Below, piece after piece: positions 20,433 to 32,826 of a DNA stretch of 64,000 nucleotides; within the stretch, counting starts at the first letter, position 1, and every line of letters begins with the position of its first letter. The position numbers and the translations under genes were made by a program. The notes beneath the pieces are model-generated. The model had not been told where the DNA came from. It did not search any database and worked only from the letters and a program-made list of their open reading frames with translations. The DNA comes from Phymorhynchus buccinoides (lineage: Eukaryota; Mollusca; Gastropoda; Neogastropoda; Raphitomidae), in assembly GCA_017654935.2 (NCBI GenBank), contig CM065712.1, positions 26,897,558 through 26,961,557 of the forward strand, written 5' to 3'.

Positions 20433-20855
20433 GTGACCCAGCACCACGAAAGGGACATTAAGTGTCAAAGTGACAATTCTGGGAAAATTATACGTTTGAA
20501 AACTTCAGACAATTCTCTTTCTAATGGTACAAGAACCGTTCTTGTATCTTTTTCATTTCCAGAGTTACGAGCATTTAAAGTTAGTAGGGTGAGCATCAGC
20601 CATTTTGAGAAAACAGTCTAAAATCTAGCCTAGCTGAAGAAAATGCATTGACCTACTCGTTTTAAAGCACTTATAACGACCATTTAGAGACCATATTAAA
20701 GATTGTCCTTTATAAATATGAAAGATAAGATGCTAGAGAACACGAGAATACCCATAACTCAAAATTGACAAAAAATCACATTTTTGACTTTAATACAAGC
20801 CTGTTGTGAGAAACTAGCCCAGCGACTTAATGTCCCTTTCGTGGTGCTGGGTCAC
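20433..20855. mobile_element. MITE with perfect 30-bp TIRs
   Basis: GTGACCCAGCACCACGAAAG..CATTAAG at the left is the exact reverse complement of CTTAATG..CTTTCGTGGTGCTGGGTCAC at the right. It is 423 bp with an AT-rich interior and no ORF. I could not define a target duplication, so the superfamily is open. Confidence 0.75.
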
Positions 20856-21101
20856 ATTTTCGGTTCGTATTGTTGTTAGAGGTTGATGCTTAAGTTGTTT
20901 TTAGTGTTAATACAGTGTTCCCATTTGTTGTCAACACAACAATATTCGTCTATTTTTTTAATGTATGAAATTGAAAAGACATTATGGTTGTCATTGTTTG
21001 TCCTCTTTGACGAGCGAAGTCTCGTCTATGTACTGAACATTTTGCAGGGATGTGAGAGTTACGCGTAAGTGCGCTTTTTCTATTCGACTGCCTAATTTTA
21101 A

Positions 21102-21339
21102 CCCTTTCGCTGCCAACCATTTATCAGCAAGAAAATGCCATTAAACTTAACTGGGTAGAGATTGAAATGTACCTGCAATATTGGGAATTCCTTTATAGCA
21201 TGTGTAACATCAGGCCTATCCATATCACTCAAAATTAAGAAAATACTGTCTTCGGATAACAGGCCCTGATTTGATGATTTTTACTGACATGGGTGTTAAT
21301 CCATTGTGGTGCATAAATGTGGCATTGGCGGTGAACGGG
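21102..21339 (-). mobile_element. TTAA MITE, copy near 21.1 kb
   Basis: It begins CCCTTTCGCTGCCAACCATT after TTAA 21098-21101 and ends GCATTGGCGGTGAACGGG before TTAT. It is a diverged full-length copy. From 21340 to 22240 nothing else is recognised. Confidence 0.65.
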
Positions 21340-22239
21340 TTATGAAAGGAACAAAACGTACAGAGAGGAGAAAAGATCGCGCAGATTATTGAATTTGGTG
21401 GTAGACTTTCTTCTTATGCGCACGGTGAAGGCGAAAGAAGATTGCAGCGTGAATGTTTCATTTCCAATCTTGACATATTATACTTCACATTATAGATTGA
21501 AGAAAGAGGAGGAGATCGACAAAGGATGGCAACACAAATTTGACAGGGCTTGACTGGATGAAACTGTATCGGACTGTAAGGTCCGTGAAGACCAGCCGCA
21601 AATTTGATGTCGCAGACAAAAGTTTTGTTTGAGTACTTTTGACGATGCCATCGGCTACGCTTTTTTTGTTTTGGGCACTCTCACATCCCTGATTTTGGCG
21701 TGGGTGGGTGGGAGAGTGTGTGTGCGGTCACCGTCTCATTATTAAGAAACTTTAACATAGCAATTTTCTCAGTAAAACTACAAACAATAGCACGACCAAA
21801 TTTGTGCACAATGTTCAAAATCACATTAATATATGCAGTGACTGCTTTTATTTAACCCTCTTGCATTCACATTTGTTACAGAAAAAACTTCTTCTAGTGT
21901 TCACATTTTTTTCACACATTTTCAGGAAAGTCTGTCTTTTGAAGCACACAGAGCGCCATACAGTTACTATCACATCACTGCAAGTGAGAAGCTTCTTCAT
22001 AGTGTGTGTAGAACAAGCCAGAACTTTGTGCGTGATAAAAATGCTATCAGACAGGGTCTCAGTGTGTGGGCAAGACAAGGGCGCTTTAGGGCGCTTTGAA
22101 TGCACAGAGGCAACTTCCGGCTGGGCGGTTTGGGGCGGAATAAATGCAAGAGGGTTAAAAGTCACTGGAACAAGTTAGTTGGAAATCAGTTATTATTTGG
22201 GTTTCAGGGATTTAAAAACTCTTACAAAATATTTTCTCC

Positions 22240-22500
22240 AGCCGAAGACGGACATGCTGGGCCTAACTTTTTTTTTTTTAGTTAGGCGCATAATGGCAGC
22301 ATGACGCATCTGCGCTCATAATATAACAGGAGACTGTCTGAGCGATCGGAGAAGAAGAAGAGTCAGAGACACAACATCCGGTGTTAATGTTGACATACAG
22401 ATTCTGTATGTCAACATTAACACCGGACAGTGGACACGTGACGTTCATATTTTACTTGTTTTGGGGCCATGTGGCCTTGGGGGAAACATACACCGAAGAA
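22240..22500 (+). repeat. CCGAAGACGGACATGCTGG-family repeat with internal hairpin
   Basis: It contains CCGAAGACGGACATGCTGGG, a T run, GTTAGGCGCATAATGGCAGC and a GAAGAAG stretch, and then a perfect palindrome (22378-22426). Related copies are at 12480 (inverted) and 57590. Confidence 0.5.
22378..22426. repeat. Perfect 49-bp inverted repeat
   Basis: CCGGTGTTAATGTTGACATA and four more bases form a 24-bp arm, then one T, then the exact complement ending TATGTCAACATTAACACCGG. A transcript could fold into a 24-bp stem with almost no loop. Confidence 0.9.
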
Positions 22501-22764
22501 GAAAGCCTTTGAAAACTTATGTTGTTTTTTAGTTTTTGTATGTGCTAGGTTTTTTGTTTGGTTTTTAATAATTCAAATTTTGTTGAAGATCAAAACCAAT
22601 AAAGCAGCTGTGATGGTATAGCCCTCAATGTTTGTTTGATTTGTGATGATGTTCTATTCAGATTTAAAGGAGGAAAACACAGACAAAAGGAAAAGTTTCG
22701 CAGCATTGGTTTCCATAATATTTTCCTTGTTTGATTTGTGAATGGGTGTGAGAGAGAGAGTGTG

Positions 22765-22775
22765 TTAGAGAGTCT

Positions 22776-22833
<58 letters not shown>

Positions 22834-22960
22834 AAACTTGAAAACTTGAAAACTTTAACTTTATTTTTCAAGGATAAAGATTTTAGGCAACGCCTAGTCT
22901 TCCAATCTGTCCTTGGTACATATACGAACATAGAATACAAACATGGCAAGGCAGAGAGAG
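22765..22960 (-). repeat. GA tract followed by an inverted retroelement tail
   Basis: (GA)n at about 22779-22830 is followed by AAAACTTGAAAACTTGAAAA and AGGCAACGCCTAGTCTTCCA. The same non-GA text, preceded by GA repeats, occurs at 32115-32215 and 32820-32910. Read on the minus strand it is a retroelement 3' end whose tandem tail runs into CT repeats. Confidence 0.5.
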
Positions 22961-23214
22961 AGAGAGAGAGAGCGTGTAAACGCATGTGCGTGCGTGCGTG
23001 CGTGGGTGTGTCAACGAGTGTGAGTGTTTCCGTTGATGGTGTGTCTGTCTGTAGACATGATAGTTTATCTGGTCTGCCTCCTCTGTGTCTCCTTTTTTAT
23101 TTGTATCTCTGTCCGTCTGTCCTGTCTGCCTGTCTGTTAAAAAAAAAAAGACCCGTAGCATTCGTGATAGTGGAGTCAATGTTGTTGCTCTTCACCTAAC
23201 CCCCCCCAACCCAC

Positions 23215-24255
23215 CCACTCACTTTAACCCCCCCCCCCCACCCTTTTTTCCTTTCCCACTCCTCTTTTGCCCCCTTTCCCCTCCTCTTTCCCACTCCTCT
23301 TTTCCCCCCTTTCCCACTCCTCTTTTCCCCCTTCCCCACTCCTCTTTCCCCCTCCTCTTTTCCCCCCTTTCCCACTCCTCTCCCCCCCCCCCTTCCCACT
23401 CCTCTTTTTCCCCCTTCCCCACTCCTCTTTCCCCCTCCACTTTTTCCCCTTTTCCCACTCCTCTTTTCCCCCCCTTCCTCCCTCCTCTCCCCCTCCTCTT
23501 TTCCCCCTCACCCCACTCCTCTTTCCCCCTCCACTTTTCCCCCTTTTCCCACTCCTCTTTTTTCCCCCTTTCTCCCTCCTCTCCCCCTCCTCTTTTCCCC
23601 CTTCCCCCACTTCCTCTTTCCCCCTCCTCTTTTCCCCCCTTTCCCCTCCTCTTTTCCCCCCTTCCTCACTCCTCTTTTCCCACTCCTCTTTCCCCCCTTC
23701 CTCCACTCCTCTTTTCCCCTCCTCTTTTCCCCCTTCTCTTTTCCCCCCTTTCCCACTCCTCTTTCCCCCCTTCCTCACTCCTCTTTTCCCCTCCTCTTTT
23801 CCCCCTTCTCTTTTCCCCCCTTTCCCACTCCTCTTCCCCCCCCCCCTTCCTCACTCCTCTTTTCCCCTCCTCTTTTCCCCCTTCTCTTTTCCCCCCTTTC
23901 CCACTCCTCTTTTCCCCCCTTTCCCACTCCTCTTCCCCCCCTTCCCACTCCTCTTCCCACCCTTTCTCACTCCTCTTTTCCCCCCTTTCCCACTCCTCTT
24001 TTCCCCCCTTTCCCACTCCTCTTTTCCCCCCTTTCCCACTCCTCTTTTCCCCCCTTTCCCACTCCTCTTTTTTCCCCCTTCCTCACTCCTCTTTTCCCCC
24101 CCTCCTCTTTTCCCCCTTCCTCACTCCTCTTTCCCACCCTTTCTCACTCCTCTTTTCCCCCTTTCTGACTCCTCTTCCTCCACTCCTCTTTCCCCCCCCC
24201 CCCCCCCCCCGATCCATCCCACTCCTCTTTCCGCCCCCTTTCCCACTCCTCTTGT
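23215..24255. repeat. 1-kb polypyrimidine minisatellite
   Basis: Degenerate units of about 19-25 bp such as CCCACTCCTCTTTTCCCCCC are repeated some 45 times. The plus strand is almost entirely C and T with one A per unit. Long open frames rich in Pro/Phe/Ser or Gly/Lys/Glu are artefacts. Confidence 0.95.
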
Positions 24256-24265
24256 TTGTTGACTA

Positions 24266-24400
24266 CAGTCGACTACGGTTATAACGAAGCCCCAGGGACA
24301 CTCAAAAGTGCTTCGTTATAACCGTCCGTTCGCTGTATCCGTCGCGACGGTTATGACGAATTTCTAAGAGGTTGATTCGTCAACGAGGCTATGACGATTT
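24266..24400. repeat. Solo left end of a CAGTCGAC-type TIR element
   Basis: TA then CAGTCGACTACGGTTATAAC resembles the left end at 24612. It has internal CTTCGTTATAACC repeats, but no right end is seen before 24612. Confidence 0.5.
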
Positions 24401-25204
24401 GTTTTCATAATATTCAGTGTGTGTAAGGGTGAAAATATCTAATATATATATTATAGGCCTCCAGCATTCAAAAGTAGCTAAGCCAGATAAATATTGTTAG
24501 CAAGCAATGTGCCAGAATATCTTCACTACTTTCTTAACGATGCTGTTATAGCATGCTAAAATAGTATTATTAACGTTCGCTTGCGCACGCATGTATGTGT
24601 GTATGTATGTACAGTCGACGGCGTTTATAACGAAATCCCGGGGACATTTAAAACTACTTCGTTTTAACCGGCGTTCACTGTACCCGGCGCGACTGTTCTA
24701 ACGACTTTCTGTCAGATTGCTTTGTTGTATCCGGCGAACCGAGAACAAGGAAGAGGAGGATTGAGAATCGAGAGAAACAGGAAAGACGGAAGAAGAAAAA
24801 AAATGTTAGGAAAGACGAATAACAGAGGGGGAGGGGGGAGAGATAAAAAAATATAAGAGCAAAAACATAAAAAAAAACATCCTTTGCTTTCCCCCGCCCT
24901 CCCCTCTTCCCCCCCTCCCCTCCTCCCAATGAAAAAAGCTGTTGTAAAAAGAAAAACACGCCTTCTCTTTATCCTCTTCAATAAGCCTCTCTTCACGTGT
25001 ACTACATGCACTTTGTGATAACCAGTTTGAAATCTTCACGGGGTGAGCATGATTCACTATACGGCAGCTTTGTTAAAGCCCAAAATGTAACAGTTACCCA
25101 TAAGGTTAGGTTAGGATATAGGGACTAAACATAGCCGTTAGGCTTTCAAACGTCCCATCCTTGATTATACTCATTTATAATGCACAAGGTTTATCGTGCA
25201 CTCA

Positions 25205-25485
25205 GGTTTTTGATAATCATTCCTCATATTCGTATGTCAAATTTTTATAATATTCCCAGTCGTCTAATAACTTTTGGAAAATGTTAGTATTTGGTGCTTG
25301 TTTAATATTAGTTGGTAACTTGTTCCACAAAGGTGCAGTTCTGTTAGAAAACAGTATTTTCTAAGATTAGTCTTGTTATATTCAATAAATGTTTTGTCAA
25401 CACTGTTTCTACTTCTAGTTTTTGTCAACATTTGATAATATAAAGAAATCTTGTGTTTTCTCTTGTAACGATATTTTTATCACCC
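25205..25485 (-). pseudogene. LINE reverse-transcriptase C-terminal remnant
   Basis: Read on the minus strand: TRSRNSVDKTFIEYNKTNL, then in a shifted frame APLWNKLPTNIKQAPNTN and KLLDDWEYYKNLTYEYEE before a stop. The R(S/T)..F..R....WN.LP pattern is the usual end of L2/CR1/jockey-like LINE proteins. It is frameshifted and 5' truncated. Confidence 0.5.
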
Positions 25486-25486
25486 G

Positions 25487-25860
25487 CGGAGTTTACGGAG
25501 CGAAGGTGATATTGTTTTACAGCATATCACCATGAAGGAATAAAGATAGGAAGATGAAACTTGATGTGCATGTAGGCTTAGGTACTGTAGATGTGCCTTT
25601 TGGTGTCAAGGTCATGACCTTGATGTATGACCTTGAAAACTGACAATCTATTTTTAGCCATATCTCGGGCACCAGTCAACATATGATGTTGAAACTTGGT
25701 ATGAAGGTGGTTTGGCTTATGCTCCTTCCGAGTATTGTTGACCAATCAAGGTCAAGGAGATCGCTGGACCCTGAAAATCGGGGGGGGGGGGGGGGGGGGG
25801 GGAATGGAGTTCTCAAGATGAAATCAGGTAGGAATGTTGGCTAGGCTCTGCGGGTGATTC
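25487..25860 (+). repeat. AAGGTCA-rich dispersed repeat, copy 1
   Basis: CACCCGCGGAG..GGTGATATTG, GTGTCAAGGTCATGACCTTG, ATATCTCGGGCACCAGTCAA and GATCAAGGTCAAGGAGATCG match the arrangement at 35935-36890. A G tract (25781-25801) interrupts it. Confidence 0.65.
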
Positions 25861-26029
25861 TCGAATGCTACATTCGATAACTTTTCAATCTAGTGTTACA
25901 TTTTGTTATGTTGATGTAACACTAGTTACTGAGACAGAACAGGGTAGGGGAGGGTTGGGATGGAACCTGCTTGACAAAAGTATGACAAACTGGTGATTTT
26001 TGTACCTTGTACCTCCCTTTGGGTATTTA

Positions 26030-26235
26030 TTTATTTATTTATTAAGACAACTTTTATAGCGCCTAATCTTTAAGCTCTAAGCGCTTTACAGAAATCACTA
26101 AAATAAACACAATGAACAAAAAGTATACATCAAACATTGACCAACACCCCCCTTCCCTGATCCCTCAGTCAATTTCTCAATCACGCCCAAATAATGAATG
26201 ACATAATCTACAGTACACTTTCGCAACCAACTTGA
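26030..26235 (-). repeat. Retroelement tail with ATTT repeats
   Basis: ATTTATTTATTTATT is followed by AAGACAACTTTTATAGCGCC and TAAGCTCTAAGCGCTTTACA, which on the minus strand is a 3' end with tandem AAAT units. GA repeats follow at 26315-26420. Confidence 0.4.
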
Positions 26236-26429
26236 AACACTGACACTGATGGACGCTTAAAGACGCCCAGGCCACACTATTAACAAATCACACTCACACC
26301 TACACTTATAACGATAGAGAGAGAAAGAGAACGAGAGAGAGAAAGAGAAAGACAGACAGAGACAGGGAAAGACAGAGACGGAGACACAGAGAGCCAGACA
26401 GAGAAAGAGAGAAGAGAGAGACCCAGACG

Positions 26430-26840
26430 GGATACCGGGGGGTCGTTCATGCAAATAGTTCCACCACCTTCTGTGCTTGTAACTTCCTGTAATATGTCCC
26501 TCCTCTTTGACTCCTGCCTTTTCCCTTTGCTTTCTGTCATCTACTATCTTTCTGACTTATTATTGGCCCCATTCTCCTGCACTTTTTTTCCAAAATAATC
26601 TTCCAAATATGTTTCTCCTTTGAGCTCCTCCGAAATCGGAATGTGTCGGCTGTGCGCAGCGGGGAAACCAGTGAAAACTGAAAACCGGACACATAGGTAC
26701 CTTACCCATTATGGCCATATGGTCTGGGAACGTAGGAAATTGGAACGTGTTGGTTGTACGCAGCGGGGAGACCAGTGAAAACTGAAAACCGGACACATAC
26801 GTACCTTACCCATTATGGCCTGGGAACGCAGAAGAAGTAC
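26430..26840 (+). mobile_element. GGGGATACC-family repeat with duplicated 3' part
   Basis: It starts GGGATACCGGGGGGTCGTTC and ends GGGAACGCAGAAGAAG. The 3' section GCGGGGA(A/G)ACCAGTG to CCCATTATGGCC occurs twice (about 26655 and 26762), an internal 105-bp tandem duplication. Confidence 0.6.
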
Positions 26841-27374
26841 CTTGTACAATGTAGATGGTCACTTTGACTAAACTTTAAAAAAATTAAATTACAATGTAGA
26901 AGACCGGAGGTCAGTGGTCACTTTCATATCAATGTCGTTGCTCCAAATGCAACAATTGTTACCTTTTGAGCAACAACATTGCCCAAAATTTCAATTTGTT
27001 ACATTTGGGGCAATTGTTACGTTTGGGGCTTGAACACTGTTTCGTTATAACCGTCATGATGGTCCACCTGGGACTCCAAAACTATTTCGTTATATCCGAC
27101 TTCGTTATATCCGACTTCGCTGTATCCGACATATTTTTAGTCATGTAAAGAAGAGTTTTTTGCCGGGACCAGCCTTTTTGCTTCGTTATATCCGATTTTC
27201 GTTAGAACCAACTTTGTTATAAACGTCGTCGACTGTATGTTCTTGTTGATTTGATTTGTTGATCAATGTTCTCTGCACTTGATAGATATGTTGACAAACA
27301 AGTGTTGATGTTGATGATTTGTTTTCTGATCAATGCTTTTTCTACACTTGAGTGATTTGTTGACAAGACAGTAT

Positions 27375-28229
27375 CGATGGCTTGGAGTCGAAACGGACTA
27401 TCTTTAGATAGTCCATTGACGTATTATTGAACTTATTGCGAAAAGTAATAAGTTGTTTAAAAACAAGCGCGAAAATCGCAATAGTTTGTGGCACGTGGTC
27501 TATTTTTACCACTCCAATCATGAGTTACCTCCCCTGGCTTTTCAATACTTTTAATCTGTAAACCAGAATGTTATCTCTGCACCATTTCGTAACTTTTTAT
27601 ATCTTTTGGAAAACATTTAAAACTATGTATCCTACTTATGCTCATCAAAAGAAGCACTGCATACTCGTCGTGTCTGTTGTAGTGTCTGTATTACGTATGT
27701 TTATTATTTTGTACGCTTTTAAAATACATCATTTTAAAGAGCGGCCAGAAGTGTAGCCTCGATTTGAAGTGCGACAATTTTGGACCGACAGACCGACCGA
27801 CCGACAAAGTGAGTTATAGGTTTGTGGCTTGAGCCACAAGCAAAAAGACTGCGGAAATATAAAAAGCATAATCCCCATTTCATATTATTTGCAGTCTTTT
27901 TTTTAACCCTTTCGCCGCCAGCCATTTTTGAACCAAAATTTCCCATTAAACTTACATGGATAAAGAAAAAAAAAGGTTCTCCAATATTGGGGATTCCTCT
28001 CTGACATGTTTAAAATAAGGCCTATCCTTAACTCACAAAATGAAGAAAAGTAGATAATTGGATAACAGACCCTGGTTTCAAGGCTTTTAATGACATGGGT
28101 GTTAAATCATTGTGGTGCAAAAATGCGACATCGGCGGTGAAAGGGTTAATACAAGTTCTTAGTTTTCGCAATAACTTCAATAAGTCAATGGACTCTCTAA
28201 AGATAGTCCGTTTTGACTCTAAGCCATCG
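27375..28229. mobile_element. TIR element with long arms, hosting a TTAA MITE
   Basis: The left end CGATGGCTTGGAGTCGAAAC..GGACTATCTTTAGA and the right end complement are inverted repeats of about 70 bp. The element interrupts the surrounding minisatellite, and CAGT occurs at both junctions. A TTAA MITE (27907-28145) is nested inside. Confidence 0.6.
27907..28145 (-). mobile_element. TTAA MITE, nested copy
   Basis: CCCTTTCGCCGCCAGCCATT to GACATCGGCGGTGAAAGGG, with TTAA at 27903-27906 and 28146-28149. Being inside the 27375 element, it is the younger of the two. Confidence 0.75.
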
Positions 28230-28689
28230 CAGTGTTGATTTAATACTTGATGAATGTTCTCCGCACTTGAGAGACTTATTGACAAGTGTTGATGTTGATT
28301 TGATTCTTGATGAATGTTCTCCACAATTGTTGAGATTTTGTTGATGACATGGATGTAGATTTTTTTTCATCAATGTTCTCTCCACTCGATACATTTTGTT
28401 GACGACAAAAGTGTTGATGTTGATTTTGAAGTTGTTTTTGTTTTTCCGATCAATGTTGATTGTTTGTTGATGACTGTGATCTGTGAATAGCATTGATGTT
28501 GTTAGTTCTCAAGTGATGAACTGGTGTGGAGTTGATGTTGATGTCATTGATCACACGAGGAAAACTTTCTTTTTTTTAAAGAAGAGAGAAAACAAATAAC
28601 ACATTTTTTTCTACTTTGTCTGGGAGAAAAAGAATATAAAAAGGAGGGGAAATAAATGAAAGACAATGAGACGTATACTCCTGCATGTA

Positions 28690-29258
<569 letters not shown>

Positions 29259-29261
29259 CAA

Positions 29262-29569
29262 TTTCAATTTTCAATTTAATAATAATCCTTTGACCCCTCT
29301 TGGGGGCATGGAGGATAAACTGAATATAAAACAAGTGGCAACAAGCAAACAATAAACACTCATCAAACAAACTAAGCTGCAGTCTATTGTTAAACAACTT
29401 GTACTGATCTTATAAATTTTGGAATTTTGGCTTGGACATAAACTGACAAAGTAAAAAAACTGATTTCTTATTTATATAATACCTCGGCAAAATATCTCAA
29501 TGTTCTTCAAAATATGGACATTCAATTACAAAATGATATTCATCAACAATAACACCCATATCACATTTG

Positions 29570-29572
<3 letters not shown>
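29262..29572 (-). mobile_element. 5'-truncated LINE 3' end
   Basis: On the minus strand it encodes [20 protein letters not shown] then YFEEH and a stop, the Cys-rich end found in many non-LTR retrotransposon proteins. A 3' UTR ending CATGCCCCCAAGAGGGGTCA then AAGGATTATTATT and AATTG repeats follows. A related 3' end is on the plus strand at 53030-53632. Confidence 0.65.
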
Positions 29573-29609
<37 letters not shown>

Positions 29610-29635
29610 GCACGCACGCACGCACACACACCACA

Positions 29636-29666
<31 letters not shown>

Positions 29667-29697
29667 CACAGTGAGACAGAGAGAGGGAGGGAGATAG

Positions 29698-29728
<31 letters not shown>

Positions 29729-29752
29729 CACACACACACACACACTCAGACA
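29570..29752. repeat. CA and GA microsatellites
   Basis: (CA)n with CG variants, then (GA)n, then (CA)n. From 29760 to 30265 I see no gene. Confidence 0.95.
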
Positions 29753-30268
29753 GAATGCTAGCCTACCCGAGCATGACAAAATGTATCTTCAAAATACAAT
29801 GTAGGTTTAATCGCTAAACAGTCTTTTTTTCCCATCATAATGCAAAAACAGAAAAAAATAATGCCTAAAAACATGTCAAACATAATTATACGAGGGCCTC
29901 TCATTATATTTTGCAATGTGAAGATTGTGATAATATCACAAAAATGTCAATAGTGTCACGTGATAGACCGTTATCACAATACTGTATTGCAAATGTTCAT
30001 TATTTTCCTCCTTGTCATAGCCGTTGCGCAAAGCGAAATGTCCGCCAAGGTGAACGTTGATCCCAAGCGGTGAAAATCTCTTTAATGCTGATATTTTCTA
30101 TCTATAAACGTGTGCTTTTATGCCCAAGGACATATAATATATACAAATAAAGGTATTAGAGTAGAAAGGGGGGTTGCTACCCCTTAAGACATAATCGTAA
30201 TATGACGTCAATTTGTGGATCTCCAGTTCGATATTGGACAAGATTTAGATCACCAGCATCTGTTCAAA

Positions 30269-30627
30269 TGTTTCTGCTTCCACTGTATCAACGCTCTGGT
30301 TTGTTACTGAAACCGTTTTCTAAAAGCAAACGGATTTCTGAAGACTCAGACTGTGGCAAATTGGTCATTGCGTACCGGTACGGGTCAGTGCGCACCCTAC
30401 ATACGGGTGTTGCGTTTTTATTCATAATACACTTATATGTAACCCATAGTTTCTGCTTCCACTGTATCAACGCTCTGGTTTGTAACGGAAAGCGTTTTCT
30501 AGAAGCAAACGGATTTCTGAAGACTCAGACTGTGACAAATTGGTCATTGTGTACCGGTACGGGTCAATGCGCACCCTACATACGGGTGTTGCGTTTTTAT
30601 CTATATACACTTATATGTAACCCATAG
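30269..30627. repeat. Tandem duplication of about 179 bp
   Basis: Two copies of TTTCTGCTTCCACTGTATCA through GTACCGGTACGGGTCA and ACACTTATATGTAACCCATA start near 30270 and 30449, with a few differences. It is non-coding and unrecognised. Confidence 0.85.
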
Positions 30628-30795
30628 CAACTTTCACCCCACAGCAAGTGATGAAGGAAACCTTTAACGTAAAATGAGTAGATTCAGATTTTACCTTCTA
30701 ACTGCATGAAAGTTGATCTCTTTTGGTTGAAAAATGGAAGCAAGAAATAATAAACGTCATTGCAATAAATGACGCGATTTCTTTACGATTTCAAG

Positions 30796-31310
30796 GGGGG
30801 GGGGGGGGGGGGGGGGGGGTACGCATGGACCCTACCAACGCACAGACCTGTTTCTACTCTAGATGTTCATAAATTATTTTTGAGACCTTGCACGATCAGA
30901 TATAAAAGTTTACAGCGGGCTCAAGAATTTTCAGCTAAGCAGAATGAACTGAATAGTAACCATACGCTAGGGCCCTTTCAGGGGTAGCAAAAACAAAATG
31001 GTGACTATTTCACCACCCTCAAATTGACCACAACAGGCGCAGTTGAGTATAGGGGGGGGGAGGGGGGGGGGTGTTAAAATAGGCGCAATTGAGTTGCACC
31101 TAGGCTAACCACTCCCTTTGGCTGTGACACTAACTGACCTCACGTCGAATTTAAAATCCGTGTGAAATTTGACAATGCATTAGAATAATAACAACACATG
31201 AAAAACAAGAGGCAAAGCCTTCAAGGCTCACTCGAACAGGAACATGCGGGACAACAACAAACAAAGATTGAGGGGGGGGGGGGGGGGGGGGGGGGTCTAA
31301 GGTACAAGAA
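30796..31310. repeat. G-tract-rich segment with an inverted retroelement tail
   Basis: G runs lie at about 30796-30819, 31052-31070 and 31273-31296. The part 31203-31300 (AGGCAAAGCCTTCAAGGCTC, ACAAAGATTGAG plus the G run) is the reverse complement of the 3' end of the repeats at 17540 and 47310, including their C tract. Nothing else is seen in 30630-31500. Confidence 0.6.
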
Positions 31311-31493
31311 TGAATTAGAATATCACATAATTGGCGAGATTCGAAGTTTCAGTTAAAAAAAAAAAAATTTAAGTAGAAACGAAAAAAACAACCAAGAAAT
31401 GAAATTAATATGCGCATAACCTCTTGCCAATCTTTTTGAAAAAAAGAAGAAGAGAAAACAAAATCTGACATCAGCAACAGAGCAAAGACAAGC

Positions 31494-31499
<6 letters not shown>

Positions 31500-31542
<43 letters not shown>

Positions 31543-31951
31543 TAACACACACACCAAGATCCTAATATGATAAGAGCTTTCAATTTTTTGGATGATTAAA
31601 ATGAAAGTCCTTTCCAACAATGTTATAAATGAACTAAGACTAGTTTAGCTTAGGTTTGCGCTATCATAGTTGTGAAACGTAATCAAGTTAAGCAATCAAG
31701 AAGGGGCATAAAAGGGCCGAGAGGCCCACTTCTAGCCCTATTACACTACTACTACTACCACTACTACTACTACTACTACATGTACTACAAATCCGTATGA
31801 AATATTATTCCTTTCAAAGTGTCTCACTGTGGCGATCTGCGCTTTTTGCAAGGACACATCACCACAGAAGCAACACTGAAGAAAAAAAGAACACACACAT
31901 ACACATGTGAGTGTGGGCCTGTGCGCGCATGCACACACATAGATGCACAGC

Positions 31952-31986
<35 letters not shown>

Positions 31987-32215
31987 AGAGGGAGAGTCAG
32001 AGAGAAAGAGAGAATCTCAAAAGTATTTTAATGTTAGACCTCCAGCCTATAACATACACATACAATATAATAAATGAAAACAGAACAGAAGTGAGAGAGA
32101 GAGAGAGAGAGAGAGAGAACACTGAACACTGAACACTGAAAAACTTTATTTAGCAAGGATGAAGATTTTAGGCAATGCCTATTCTTACAATCTGTCCTTG
32201 GATAAAACAAAACAA
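31500..32215. repeat. CA and GA microsatellites with inverted retroelement tail
   Basis: (CA)n at 31498-31539 and 31953-31983, (GA)n at 32093-32118, then ACTGAAC units and AGGCAATGCCTATTCTTACA. The last is the same tail as at 22830 and 32820. Confidence 0.7.
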
Positions 32216-32309
32216 TAAAAAAATTGACTACAAACGTGAGAGAAGAAAAAAAAAAACTTCAAGCAAGAAACGCGTTTGAACACATAAACGTCTACACCTG
32301 CACACACAC

Positions 32310-32312
32310 ATA

Positions 32313-32395
<83 letters not shown>
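32310..32395. repeat. CT microsatellite
   Basis: A near-pure (CT)n of about 85 bp. The sequence from 32400 to 32660 is unremarkable. Confidence 0.95.
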
Positions 32396-32397
<2 letters not shown>

Positions 32398-32664
32398 TAT
32401 AAACATAGTATAGAGTACAGGAATACCAACATAGCAAAACCAAACAACTAGTAATTGATGAGAAGTATGAGATGAAAGTAACGTCCATGTAAACATATTT
32501 AACAGGTATGTTCCAGGCAAACCAATCAACGAACAAAGCATGAATCTGAGATGTAAGCATTTGTTTATAACATGTAGTTGTAGACAAGGCAATAGATAAA
32601 TCAAACAGTCTGAGTTCAATATCGTATAAGGATTATTAAGCAGGACTGTAGGGCCTACATTATA

Positions 32665-32680
32665 TTTAGAGAGAGAGAGC

Positions 32681-32717
<37 letters not shown>

Positions 32718-32785
32718 GAAAACGAAATTTTATTTAACCAGGGAACATGAGATAAGCAAGTTACATGGTTTTTTCACCCAGACCT

Positions 32786-32826
<41 letters not shown>

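Larger units (their letters stand above)
24612..27235. mobile_element. pogo-type 2.6-kb TIR element, CAGTCGACGNCGTTTATAAC family
   Basis: CAGTCGACGGCGTTTATAAC at the left and the complementary GTTATAAACGTCGTCGACTG at the right are flanked by TA (24610-24611, 27236-27237). Motifs CTTCGTTATATCCGA repeat at least five times near the right end. The interior holds unrelated repeats (LINE fragment, AAGGTCA-type repeat, GGGGATACC repeat), so part of its length is later insertion. No transposase is readable. Confidence 0.65.
27240..28560. repeat. Degenerate TTGATGTTGATTTG minisatellite, split by a TIR element
   Basis: Units of about 65-80 bp contain GATCAATGTTCTCTGCACTTG, a TTGTTGACAAG stretch and GTGTTGATGTTGATTTG. 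Arms lie at 27240-27374 and 28230-28560. The middle is a separate element (27375-28229). Confidence 0.65.

Noticed and set aside
23085..24284. Long Pro/Ser/Phe-rich and Gly/Lys/Glu-rich open frames
   Set aside because: They come from the pyrimidine minisatellite. Frames are open on both strands because stop codons cannot form easily in such composition.
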